From assembly GCA_050742155.1 (NCBI GenBank), contig JBOGFC010000252.1, positions 1 through 14,439 on the forward strand: a DNA stretch of 14,439 bases. The letters are read 5' to 3'. This DNA is from JBOGFC01 sp050742155 (GTDB taxonomy: Bacteria; Actinomycetota; Acidimicrobiia; Spongiisociales; JALYHC01). Positions 1-6,933 of the stretch are shown piece by piece. Positions within the stretch are counted from its first letter, which is position 1, and each line of letters opens with the position of its first letter. A program made the position numbers and the translations under genes. The notes under the pieces were generated by a model. It saw only the letters and a list, made by a program, of their open reading frames with translations, was not told the DNA's origin and ran no database searches.

Positions 1-127
1 GGAGTCCCACCTGGGCAGGAGAGCGGCCTTGGGACTCGAGCGAGGCCCCCAAGAGCACTGAGCCGAACCCGTAGGCGGCGGCCCGGATCCCCTGAGCCCC
101 GAGAATCCGGCGGACGTCAGAGGTCAC
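1..127 (-). CDS. MFS transporter, N-terminal fragment (cut by window edge)
   Basis: Reading the minus strand from the GTG at 127-125 gives 42 codons open to the window edge, beginning VTSDVRRILGAQGIRAAAYG and continuing FGSVLLGASLESQG...SPAQVGL. This matches the first transmembrane helix and first loop of many actinobacterial major facilitator superfamily transporters (the 'RAFAYGFGSVLLG' type); that is recall of family style, not a search. The TetR stop (TAA, 139-137) lies in the same frame nine bases upstream, so GTG 127 is the first possible start. No clear Shine-Dalgarno precedes it, which suggests translational coupling to tetR. It would be the third gene of the MMPL-TetR-MFS operon, making it a second exporter under the same control. 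Substrate cannot be inferred from this fragment. Confidence 0.72.
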   Translation of the reverse strand, partial: MTSDVRRILGAQGIRAAAYGFGSVLLGASLESQGRSPAQVGL

Positions 128-136
128 ACTAGAGCA

Positions 137-826
137 TTAGGTTCGGCGAGGTGCAGCCACTAGGCCGCGCAGCGCGATGTCGAGCACGTGTTCGATGATG
201 ACCCGCTCGTCCGGCAACGGCAGGATGTCGTGCTCCCGCTTGTCGAGGATGATGAGCACGATCCCATGGACCGCCGCCCAGAGGCTCACGGCTGTCGCCA
301 CCGGATCGAGCTCGGGACGTAGCACGCCCGAGGCAATTCCCTCGGCCACCAGCTCGGCGACGAGGCCCAGGGCCCGCATGCCGGGAAGCTCGGCGAGGTC
401 GGCCTCAGTCAGATCGTGCGGCGGCGCGCCGAGGAACAGCACCTGATACTGCTCGGCTCGCTCCAGCCCGAACCTGACGTAGGCCTCGCCGATGGACCGA
501 AGCCGCTCCGGGATGGTTCCGGGGCCGGCCGCGGCCGCCTGTAGCCGCTCGGCCATCTCCTCGAACCGACGACTGCAGCACGAGAAGAACAGCTCGTCCT
601 TGTCGGCGAAGTGCAAGTAGAGGGCCGGCGCCGTGACGCCCACTCGGGCCGCCACCGCCCGCATCGAGACGGCGTCGACCGAACCCCTCTCGGCGAGCAA
701 TTGCTCGGCGGCGTCGAGGATCTCGTCGCGGAGCAACTCCCCCTCGCCCTTACGGGCCCGGTGCCGAGTTGCCCTCCCGCCCGGGGGATGCCCGACCCGG
801 CTGCCGGAGATCGAAGATGGTCTCAT
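137..826 (-). CDS. TetR-family transcriptional regulator (WHG-type C-terminal region)
   Basis: 229-residue one-component repressor, probably of its own operon. The N-terminal DNA-binding domain spans about residues 33-80, with the helix-turn-helix around 53-72 (SMRAVAARVGVTAPALYLHF), a classic TetR signature. The C-terminal half has YVRFGLERAEQYQVLF (116-131) and WAAVHG (183-188), as in WHG-domain TetR regulators, where it forms the ligand pocket and dimer interface. An ATG at 877 in the same frame would give 246 residues, but would overlap the upstream exporter gene by 38 bases. ATG 826 lies 13 bases after that gene's stop and has a GAGG ribosome site, so it was preferred. Position between two transporter genes implies it senses an exported compound. 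The likely operator is the 27-bp palindrome at 3061-3087. The inducer is unknown. Confidence 0.93.
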   Translation of the reverse strand: MRPSSISGSRVGHPPGGRATRHRARKGEGELLRDEILDAAEQLLAERGSVDAVSMRAVAARVGVTAPALYLHFADKDELFFSCCSRRFEEMAERLQAAAAGPGTIPERLRSIGEAYVRFGLERAEQYQVLFLGAPPHDLTEADLAELPGMRALGLVAELVAEGIASGVLRPELDPVATAVSLWAAVHGIVLIILDKREHDILPLPDERVIIEHVLDIALRGLVAAPRRT

Positions 827-839
827 CAGGCCTCGATCG

Positions 840-3035
840 TCACAGGCCAGGGTTCCGAGGCGAGCCTCGCCTCGCATGCTCGTCGATCCCGAACCGATCG
901 TAGATGGGACGCATCCAGCGAGGCGCCCACCAGTTGGCGGCGCCGGCCAGGCGCATGAACGCAGGCACCAGCGTGGCCCGGATGATGAAGGCGTCCACCA
1001 GCACCGCCAGCGTCATGCCGACGCCGAACATCTTGAGGAACGTCACGCCCGAGGTGGCGAAGGCGATGAACACCACGGCGATGACGAGGGCGGCCGCCGT
1101 CACGATCCGCCCGGTCCGCTCCAACCCGCGAGCGACCGAGCCGACGTTCTCGCCGGTGGCGTCGTACTCCTCTTTGATCCTCGAGAGCAGGAACACCTCG
1201 TAGTCCATCGAGAGCCCGAAGGCGATGGAGAAGATGAGGATGGGCATCGACAGGTCGAGGGTTCCCGTCGGGGTGAAGTCGAGCAGGCCGGCCAGGTGAC
1301 CCTCCTGGAAGATCCAGACGAGCGCACCAAACGTCGCCGACAGCGACAGCAGGTTGAGCACGACGGCCTTGGCCGGGACGACGATCGACCCGAACATGAG
1401 GAAGAGGAGCAGGAAGGTGACGATCCCGATGATGGCCAGGGCCCACGGCAGCGAGCCGAACATCGACGCCTTGGTGTCGACCAGCTCGGCTGCCCCACCC
1501 GTCACCAGGACGTCGCCGGGGGCGTCGGCCGAACGAAGCTCGCCGACCAGCGCCTCACCCTCCGGGGAGGTCGGCTCGACCTCGGCGATCACCGACAGGT
1601 AGGTCGCTCCGTCACCCTGGAAGCGGGCGTGGGCGGGCGTCGGGGGCACGACGAGCGCGCCGTGCACGTAGGTGCCGGTGGCCGCGTCGACCCGGGCGGC
1701 GCCCTCGACGGTCGACAAGAGGGCGGCGTACTCGCCGATGAGCCCTTCGTGGGCGAGGTTCTCGACGACGACGCTGATGGGAGAGGCTTCGAAGGCGTTG
1801 AACTCATCCCGCATCACATCGCCGACGACCCGAGCATCGGCCCCGGGCGGCAGCACCCGGTCGTCGCTGCTGCCGAGCTCGATGCCGAAGAACGGCGCTC
1901 CCAAGAGGGCCAGCAGGAGGATGGCCACCGTGGCCACCGGTAGGGGGCGTCGCATGACACCGGTGGCAATGCGATGCCACATCCCCTCACCCGCCCTCGC
2001 CGGCCGGATCCTTCGCACCCGCAGCCGGTCGACCCAGTGACCGATCACGGCCAGGAGGGCGGGAAGAATGACCACGGCACCGACCGCCGCCGTCGTGACC
2101 ACGGCGATGCCGGCATATCCGAAGGAACGCAGAAAGGCGAGACGGAAGACGAGCATCGCCGACAGGGACACCGCCACCGTCCCTGCCGAGAACAGCACCG
2201 TCCGCCCCGCCGTCTGCACGGTCCGCACCACCGCCTCGTGCTTGGAGTGGCCGGCGGACAGCTCCTCACGGAAACGGGACACGATGAAGAGGGCATAGTC
2301 GATGGCCAGGCCGAGGCCGAGAGCCGTCGTCAGGTTGAGGGCGAAGATCGAGACCTCCGTGAAACCGGTGAGGATCTGCAGGATGAGGAAGGTCGAGACG
2401 ATGGCGAAGGCACCCACCGCCAGGGGGAGCGCGGCGGCCACCATCGTGCCGAAGATGATCACGAGGAGGACGGCCGTGACCGGGAAGGCGATCGCCTCGG
2501 CCCTCAGCAGGTCGGCCTCGGTGGTCTCCTGCACCTCGGCGAAGAGCGGGCCGATGCCTCCCACCTGGATCTCGATGATTCCCCGCTCGCCGCGATACTC
2601 CTCGGCCAACTCGCCGGAGCGATTCAGGATCTCCCCCTGATCGCCCTCGATCGAGGCGAACACCAAGGCGCGGTCGCCGGCCAGTGCGAGAAGCGAGGGT
2701 GGCGCGCCCAGCGACCAGTAGGAGCTGACCTCGCTTACGCCCTCTTCAGCAGCCAGCGCCGCCGCGGTCGCCAGACCGGCCTCCACGACCGCCGGATCGT
2801 CCACCGAGCCGCTCTCGGCGGTGATGACGAGGATCAAGTCGGGGGTGTTGGCCCCGAACTCCTCGGCGAGCACTTCGGCGCCCCGCACCGAGTCCGAGCC
2901 GGGATCCTCGAACCCACCGTTCGACAACGACTCCGCCACCCTTCCGCCGAGGGCTCCGGCCAGGCCCAAGCCCACCAGAGCCCCAATGAGGATGACGATT
3001 CGGAAACGAACCACGAACCTGCCCAGCCGCTCCAT
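840..3035 (-). CDS. MMPL/RND-family membrane exporter
   Basis: 731-residue inner-membrane exporter of the MMPL branch of the RND superfamily, expected to use the proton gradient to export lipids, siderophore-like or toxic hydrophobic compounds. Two homologous halves are visible, each with one helix, a large extracytoplasmic domain and a five-helix bundle: helix 1 about residues 10-30, soluble domain 35-180, helices 183-335; then helix 7 about 364-382, soluble domain 385-525, helices 529-695. Each half carries the Asp-Tyr pair that in MmpL3 forms the proton relay and inhibitor site: D246-Y247 (LAIDYALFIVSRFREE) and D611-Y612 (LSMDYEVFLLSRIKEE). Length is typical of the short MMPL class, without the long C-terminal tail of mycobacterial MmpL3. 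The ATG at 3035 follows a strong GGAGGAGAAGG ribosome site. First gene of the operon; substrate not predictable. Confidence 0.95.
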   Translation of the reverse strand: MERLGRFVVRFRIVILIGALVGLGLAGALGGRVAESLSNGGFEDPGSDSVRGAEVLAEEFGANTPDLILVITAESGSVDDPAVVEAGLATAAALAAEEGVSEVSSYWSLGAPPSLLALAGDRALVFASIEGDQGEILNRSGELAEEYRGERGIIEIQVGGIGPLFAEVQETTEADLLRAEAIAFPVTAVLLVIIFGTMVAAALPLAVGAFAIVSTFLILQILTGFTEVSIFALNLTTALGLGLAIDYALFIVSRFREELSAGHSKHEAVVRTVQTAGRTVLFSAGTVAVSLSAMLVFRLAFLRSFGYAGIAVVTTAAVGAVVILPALLAVIGHWVDRLRVRRIRPARAGEGMWHRIATGVMRRPLPVATVAILLLALLGAPFFGIELGSSDDRVLPPGADARVVGDVMRDEFNAFEASPISVVVENLAHEGLIGEYAALLSTVEGAARVDAATGTYVHGALVVPPTPAHARFQGDGATYLSVIAEVEPTSPEGEALVGELRSADAPGDVLVTGGAAELVDTKASMFGSLPWALAIIGIVTFLLLFLMFGSIVVPAKAVVLNLLSLSATFGALVWIFQEGHLAGLLDFTPTGTLDLSMPILIFSIAFGLSMDYEVFLLSRIKEEYDATGENVGSVARGLERTGRIVTAAALVIAVVFIAFATSGVTFLKMFGVGMTLAVLVDAFIIRATLVPAFMRLAGAANWWAPRWMRPIYDRFGIDEHARRGSPRNPGL

Positions 3036-3060
3036 GACCTTCTCCTCCCGATCTGAACAG

Positions 3061-3087
3061 CGTTAAGTTACCGACGGTAAATTAACG
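3061..3087. promoter_or_regulatory. 27-bp palindrome, likely TetR operator
   Basis: A near-perfect inverted repeat centred on base 3074. The left arm is CGTTAAGTTACCG and the right arm CGGTAAATTAACG; twelve of the thirteen arm pairs are complementary (only the pair 3067/3081 fails). The core TTACCG-A-CGGTAA is exact. Such length and symmetry are typical of TetR-family operators. It lies 26 bases upstream of the MMPL start and covers the -10 element of the predicted promoter, so a bound repressor would block transcription of the exporter-TetR-MFS operon. It is more than 200 bases from the importer start, so control of that operon is less likely. Assignment to the TetR at 137-826 is inference from proximity. 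Confidence 0.75.
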
Positions 3088-3107
3088 ACGTTCAGGCTCG
3101 GAGTCAA
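3079..3107 (-). promoter_or_regulatory. Sigma-70-type promoter of the MMPL-TetR-MFS operon
   Basis: On the minus strand a -35 box TTGACT (3107-3102) is followed by an exact 17-base spacer and a -10 box TAATTT (3084-3079). The -35 matches the consensus at five of six positions and the -10 at four of six. The -10 lies inside the palindrome at 3061-3087 and transcription would begin around 3072, in the palindrome's centre. This is the standard geometry for steric repression. Confidence 0.65.
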
Positions 3108-3150
3108 GCTCCCCCAAAGGGCCCCGTCGAGGGCACTTGCCCAGCGCGGC

Positions 3151-3178
3151 CTTGTAAGATAGTGTTAGATATTACACA
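3151..3178. promoter_or_regulatory. AT-rich element before the rhamnose importer operon, putative RhaR (DeoR-type) operator
   Basis: An AT-rich island in GC-rich DNA. On the plus strand it holds TGTTAGAT (3163-3170) joined directly to ATTACACA (3171-3178). On the minus strand it reads as two 10-base direct repeats, ATCTAACACT (3170-3161) and ATCTTACAAG (3160-3151), one helical turn apart. TGTTAGAT plus ATTACACA recur before the catabolic operon (14012-14036), and ATSTTACAAG recurs before the DeoR-family gene (9263-9272). TGTTAGA equals the half-site of the E. coli DeoR operator as I remember it (TGTTAGAATTCTAACA). No well-spaced -35/-10 pair is obvious here, although the importer promoter should lie nearby. 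Confidence 0.5.
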
Positions 3179-3224
3179 GAGAAACGTACCGGGCAGGCCC
3201 TCACCGAATCGAGGAGGAAGGCGG

Positions 3225-3299
3225 GTGCGTAGTAGCCGCGGGTCGGGCTGGGAGAGGGGAGCGCTCTTGCGTTGCCGGGCACCCACGTGGCAGTCATGA
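3225..3299 (+). CDS. Possible 24-codon leader ORF coupled to the importer ATPase gene
   Basis: An AGGAGG (3212-3217) sits seven bases before a GTG at 3225, ideal ribosome-site spacing. The reading frame from this GTG codes for a short Arg-rich peptide (MRSSRGSGWERGALLRCRAP, then TWQS) and stops at TGA 3297-3299, overlapping the ATG of the ATPase gene (3296) in an ATGA arrangement. The frame differs from that of the ATPase gene. The ATPase start has only weak purines before it, so re-initiation from this leader could drive its translation. A 24-codon open frame is not rare in GC-rich DNA, and the peptide resembles nothing I know. The case rests on the site, the spacing and the exact ATGA overlap. 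Confidence 0.33.
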   Translation: MRSSRGSGWERGALLRCRAPTWQS

Positions 3300-4786
3300 C
3301 CGAAGCTCCCCTTCTCACCATGACCGGGATCTCCAAGCGTTTCGGCGCCACCCAGGCGCTGGTCGACGTCTCACTCGTCCTCTACCCGGGGGAAGTGCAT
3401 GCGCTGGTGGGGGAGAACGGGGCCGGCAAGTCGACCCTCATCAAGATCATGACCGGGATCCACCTGCCGGACGAGGGGGCCATGCAGGTCAACGGCGAGG
3501 AGGTCACGCTGCGCACCTCGGCGGAGGCCCAGGGGCACGGGATCGCCGCCATCTACCAGGAACCGCTCATCTTTCCCGATCTCAACGTCGCCGAGAACAT
3601 CTTCATCGGCCACCAGGATCGGGGCGCCCTGGTGGACTGGCCCCGGCTCTATCGAGACGCCGAGGCGATTCTCGCCACACTCGACGTCGATCTCGACCCT
3701 CGGACACCGGCCAGTGGCCTCACCGTGGCCAGCCAGCAGGCGATCGAGATCGCCAAGGCGATCTCCCTCGACGTGCGGGTGCTGATCATGGACGAGCCCA
3801 CCGCCTCGCTGTCCGCTCATGAGGTAGATCGGCTCTTCAGGCAGGTGCGCCGGCTCCGCGACTCAGGGGTGGCGGTCCTGTTCATCAGCCACCGGCTCGA
3901 CGAGGTGTTCGAGATCGCCGATCGGATCACGGTGCTCCGCGACGGGCGGCACATCTCGACCAGGCCCCGCTCCGAGGTAGCGCAAGGAAGCCTGATCAGA
4001 GAGATGGTGGGGAGAGAGCTGTCTGAGTTCTTCGCCCGGAGCGATCACGCCGCCGGCGAGGTGATCCTCCGGGTAGAGAGCCTGGGGCGGTCCGGCAAGT
4101 TCTTCGACGTGAGCTTCGAGCTGCGCCGCGGCGAGGTGCTCGGCTTCGCCGGGCTGGTGGGAGCGGGCCGTACGGACGTGGCACTGGCCCTGTTCGGGAT
4201 CGCTCCGGCCGATCGGGGTTCCATCGAGCTCGATGGGCAGCCGATCGAGGTCCGCTCTCCCGAGGAAGCCCTCCGTCGCGGCATCGCCTACTTGACCGAG
4301 GACCGGCACCAGCTCGGCCTGTCCCTCCCCCAATCGGTCACCGCCAACATCACCCTTCCCACCTTGCGCCGGTACACGACCCGGCTCGGCTTGGTCGATT
4401 CGTCCGGCGAACGGGCGGCCGCCGCGCAGTTTCGTCGCAAGCTGAGCATTCGCATGCCGGCGCTTTCCACCCCCGTGGCGCAGCTCTCCGGCGGCAACCA
4501 GCAGAAGACCATGCTGGCCAAGTGGCTCAACACCGATCCGGCAGTGCTGATCCTGGACGAGCCGACCAGGGGGATCGACGTCGGGGCCAAGATCGACGTT
4601 CACCACCTCATCGGTGATCTGGCCCGGTCCGGCATCGCCATCATCCTCATCTCCTCCGACCTTCCCGAGGTGCTCGCCATGAGCGACCGCGTATTGGTGA
4701 TGCGGGAGGGGCGGCAGACGGGGGTCTTCAGCCGATCGGAGGCGACCCAGGAGCAGGTCATGACGGCCGCGGTGGGTGCAGCATGA
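3296..4786 (+). CDS. rhaT: L-rhamnose ABC importer, duplicated ATPase subunit
   Basis: 496-residue cytoplasmic ATPase of the sugar ABC importer class (RbsA/MglA/RhaT), with two fused nucleotide-binding domains that energise the two permeases encoded downstream. Domain 1: Walker A GENGAGKST (39-47), degenerate signature region LTVASQQAIEIAKA (142-155), Walker B LIMDEPTASL (163-172), switch His199. Domain 2: the usual degenerate Walker A GLVGAGRTD (287-295), signature LSGGNQQK (397-404), Walker B LILDEPTRGIDVGAK (418-432). A defective second Walker A is normal in this family. A TTG at 3272 would add eight residues, but ATG 3296 gives the family's usual start (MTEAPLLTMTGISKRF). Its stop overlaps the next start (ATGA). 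The name follows the Rhizobium rhaSTPQ importer; rhamnose specificity is inferred from the adjacent catabolic operon. Confidence 0.92.
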   Translation: MTEAPLLTMTGISKRFGATQALVDVSLVLYPGEVHALVGENGAGKSTLIKIMTGIHLPDEGAMQVNGEEVTLRTSAEAQGHGIAAIYQEPLIFPDLNVAENIFIGHQDRGALVDWPRLYRDAEAILATLDVDLDPRTPASGLTVASQQAIEIAKAISLDVRVLIMDEPTASLSAHEVDRLFRQVRRLRDSGVAVLFISHRLDEVFEIADRITVLRDGRHISTRPRSEVAQGSLIREMVGRELSEFFARSDHAAGEVILRVESLGRSGKFFDVSFELRRGEVLGFAGLVGAGRTDVALALFGIAPADRGSIELDGQPIEVRSPEEALRRGIAYLTEDRHQLGLSLPQSVTANITLPTLRRYTTRLGLVDSSGERAAAAQFRRKLSIRMPALSTPVAQLSGGNQQKTMLAKWLNTDPAVLILDEPTRGIDVGAKIDVHHLIGDLARSGIAIILISSDLPEVLAMSDRVLVMREGRQTGVFSRSEATQEQVMTAAVGAA

Positions 4787-5880
4787 ACACGTTGGCGGAT
4801 CGGGTGGCGCGGCCCGTGGCCGGCAGGCGTCGGTTCCTCCTCCGGCTCCGGCCCGAGCGGCTCAAGGAGCTGTCGCTGGTCGGGATCATCGCCGTGGCGG
4901 TCTTGCTGTTCAGCCTGGTGAGCGACAACTACCTGAGCGGCCGGTTCTTCAACCGGGTCACCTCGAGCGTGGTGATCACAGTCATCCTGGCGGCCGGCCA
5001 GACGCTGGTGATCATCACTCGCAACATCGACCTGTCGGTCGGGTCCATAGTGGGGGTCGCCGCCTACATCACCGGGCAATACCTGGCCGCCGATCCCTCG
5101 GCCTCTCCGCTGCTGGCGATTCCGATGGCGATGCTCATCGGAGCCGGGTTGGGTCTGGTCAACGGGGCGTTGGTGGCGTACGCCCGTATTCCCGCCATCA
5201 TCGTCACCCTCGGGACGCTGGCCATCTACCGCACCTATCTGAGTGTCTACGCCGCCGGCGGAACGGTGACCGCCGACTCGCTTCCCGATTGGGTGGCGCG
5301 GATGATGCAGACCACGGTGGTGGGCCTCGGCGAGCTCGACTTGCGGCTGGTGTTTCTCATCGCCTTGGTGGTGGTGGTGCTGCTGCAGACGGCGTTGGGG
5401 AAGCTCCGGTGGGGGCGGCGGCTCTATGCCATCGGCTCCAACCCCGAGGCGGCCCGACAAGCCGGGCTGCCCGAGCAGCGTCTGGTGCTGGGGGCGTTCG
5501 TAGCTTGCGGGTTGCTGGCGGGGTTGGCCGGGTTCATGTTCCTGGCACGCTTCGGCACCCTGACCGCCGTGGCCGGCCAGGGGTTGGAGCTCAAGTCGGT
5601 GGCGGCCGCGGTGGTGGGGGGCGTCAGCATCATGGGTGGATCGGGGACACTGGTGGGAGCCCTGTTGGGGGCTCTGCTCATCGACACCCTGGAGCTGAGC
5701 CTGGTGCGAGTCCAGCAGGTCAGCGAGTTCTGGCGGGACGCCATCCTGGGCGCACTGATTTTGATGGCAGTAGCGCTCGATAGGGGGCTCAACCGTCGTT
5801 TCCGCCGGCTGTGGTCGGTCGAGGCGAGACCACCTGACCGGATCGCCGAAGCGCCGGTCGTGGGAGGCGTCGATGGCTGA
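4783..5880 (+). CDS. rhaP: L-rhamnose ABC importer, permease subunit 1
   Basis: 365-residue inner-membrane permease of the branched-chain amino acid/ribose type (BPD_transp_2). About ten hydrophobic segments are visible, from residues 32-47 through 322-332. Family landmarks are NIDLSVGS (81-88) in the second helix region, the cytoplasmic ATPase-coupling loop AIGSNPEAARQAGL (217-230), and GGVSIMGGSG (279-288) near the last helices. The long basic N-terminus (RRRFLLRLRPERLK) and Arg-rich C-terminal tail are expected to be cytoplasmic. The start overlaps the ATPase stop by four bases and the end overlaps the second permease by eight, so translation is tightly coupled. With the second permease it should form the heterodimeric sugar channel. 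Which of the two equals RhaP and which RhaQ is a guess by gene order. Confidence 0.9.
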   Translation: MNTLADRVARPVAGRRRFLLRLRPERLKELSLVGIIAVAVLLFSLVSDNYLSGRFFNRVTSSVVITVILAAGQTLVIITRNIDLSVGSIVGVAAYITGQYLAADPSASPLLAIPMAMLIGAGLGLVNGALVAYARIPAIIVTLGTLAIYRTYLSVYAAGGTVTADSLPDWVARMMQTTVVGLGELDLRLVFLIALVVVVLLQTALGKLRWGRRLYAIGSNPEAARQAGLPEQRLVLGAFVACGLLAGLAGFMFLARFGTLTAVAGQGLELKSVAAAVVGGVSIMGGSGTLVGALLGALLIDTLELSLVRVQQVSEFWRDAILGALILMAVALDRGLNRRFRRLWSVEARPPDRIAEAPVVGGVDG

Positions 5881-6862
5881 GTGGGCGAGGGCGCACCGCT
5901 GGGAGATGCTGCTGGCGGCGATCCTCCTCATCTCGACGGCGGTCAACGCCAGCCTCACACCGTTCTATCTGGGAGTCGGCAACTTCGTCAACCTCTTCCA
6001 GCTCTCCATCGAGAAGGTGATCGTGGTGGTGATGATGACCTTCGTCATCATCAACGGCGAGATCGACCTCTCGGTGGCGTCGGTGATGGGCTTCTCCGCC
6101 GGCGTGCTGGCAGCTCTCCACGACGGAGGCTCGGTGCCGTTCGGGCTTGCAGTGGTCGTGGCGCTCGCCGCCGGTGCCGCCGCCGGCTTCATCCAAGGCC
6201 TGTTCGTGGCCAAGGTGGGGCTGCCCTCGCTGGTGGTGACTCTGGCCGGGCTGATCGGATTTCGCGGCGCCGCCCGCGTCCTGCTCGAAGACAGATCCAT
6301 CGGCGGATTCCCCGGCTGGTTCGACCGGCTCGGCCAGCAGCCGCTGGTGGGGCCGCTCCCCGTTGCCCTGATCATCTTCGTGGTGGGGCTGGCCGCCGCC
6401 TGGATCATCCTCCACGGTTCGGCCTTCGGGCGCGTGGTCTATGTCATCGGCAACAGCGCGGAGGTCGCCCGCTACTCGGGCATCAAGGTGGCCCGGATCA
6501 AGCTCCGCCTGCTCACCCTCTCGGGCTTGGTGGCCGGGCTGGGTGGGGTGTTGTTCGCCGCCCGGCTCGGGTCGGTGCGAGGCAGCCTGGCCGAGGGATG
6601 GGAGCTCGACATCGTCACCATGGTGCTGCTGGGAGGGGTGAGCATCTTCGGAGGGTCGGGATCGATGCTGGGCGTGGCTCTCTCGACATTCATCGTTCTC
6701 AACCTCCGCAACGGGTTGGGGCTGGCCAACGTCGGAGGAACCACCCAAACCGGCGTGATCGGCGGGTTGCTGATCCTGTCGGTCCTCATTCCCAACCTGG
6801 CGGCTCGCTTTCGCATCAGACGACGAACCACGGCCGGAACCAGGGAGGTCAGTCCGGCCTGA
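5873..6862 (+). CDS. rhaQ: L-rhamnose ABC importer, permease subunit 2
   Basis: 329-residue inner-membrane permease of the same BPD_transp_2 family as its upstream neighbour, presumably its heterodimer partner. Landmarks parallel the first permease: EIDLSVAS (63-70), the ATPase-coupling loop VIGNSAEVARYSGIKV (191-206) and GGVSIFGGSG (254-263). Hydrophobic segments run from about residue 11 to 310, and the short C-terminal tail is basic (RFRIRRR). The ATG lies inside the end of the first permease gene (eight-base overlap). After its stop come 71 bases without a gene, containing an unused-looking AGGAGGT and the strong ribosome site of the binding-protein gene. Confidence 0.9.
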   Translation: MAEWARAHRWEMLLAAILLISTAVNASLTPFYLGVGNFVNLFQLSIEKVIVVVMMTFVIINGEIDLSVASVMGFSAGVLAALHDGGSVPFGLAVVVALAAGAAAGFIQGLFVAKVGLPSLVVTLAGLIGFRGAARVLLEDRSIGGFPGWFDRLGQQPLVGPLPVALIIFVVGLAAAWIILHGSAFGRVVYVIGNSAEVARYSGIKVARIKLRLLTLSGLVAGLGGVLFAARLGSVRGSLAEGWELDIVTMVLLGGVSIFGGSGSMLGVALSTFIVLNLRNGLGLANVGGTTQTGVIGGLLILSVLIPNLAARFRIRRRTTAGTREVSPA

Positions 6863-6867
6863 CACCT

Positions 6868-6874
6868 AGGAGGT
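6868..6874 (+). other. Orphan Shine-Dalgarno-like AGGAGGT
   Basis: A full anti-SD match sits six bases after the second permease stop, but no ATG, GTG or TTG occurs at a usable distance behind it. The binding-protein gene starts 60 bases further on with its own ribosome site. It may be a ribosome-loading or mRNA-stability element, or chance. Confidence 0.3.
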
Positions 6875-6933
6875 ACCAAGGCGATCCACGAGTTCGGTCC
6901 GCACACATAGTCGAGACAGAGGAGGAGAGGAAG

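Larger units (their letters stand above)
3036..3295. other. Divergent control region between efflux and rhamnose importer operons
   Basis: 260 bases without an established gene. Left part: ribosome site, palindrome and promoter of the efflux operon. Middle (3151-3180): the AT-rich putative RhaR element. Right part: the AGGAGG and short leader ORF that overlaps the ATPase start. No RNA gene is visible. Confidence 0.8.

Noticed and set aside
827..877. A longer TetR start at ATG 877
   Set aside because: It would overlap the MMPL gene by 38 bases and add a non-conserved tail. ATG 826 has a GAGG site and sits just after the MMPL stop.
633..3056. Long plus-strand frames (633-1943, 1974-3056) opposite the MMPL gene
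   Set aside because: They are shadows of the exporter gene, with Arg/Asp/His-rich translations and no domain signature.
3131..3142. Short palindrome GGGCA-CT-TGCCC
   Set aside because: Only five-base GC-rich arms, not repeated at other promoters in the window; expected by chance at this composition.
3272..3295. TTG start at 3272 for the importer ATPase
   Set aside because: The added residues are not typical of the family, and ATG 3296 gives the standard N-terminus. The purine run upstream is badly spaced for the TTG.
4600..6865. Long minus-strand frames (4600-5958, 5789-6865) opposite the permease genes
   Set aside because: Both permeases have intact family motifs in the plus strand; the opposite frames are His/Gln/Asp-rich antisense artefacts.
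5881..6933. Upstream in-frame extension of the binding-protein frame by 351 codons
   Set aside because: It runs through the second permease gene in another frame. The real start at 6934 has a strong ribosome site and begins a lipoprotein signal peptide.
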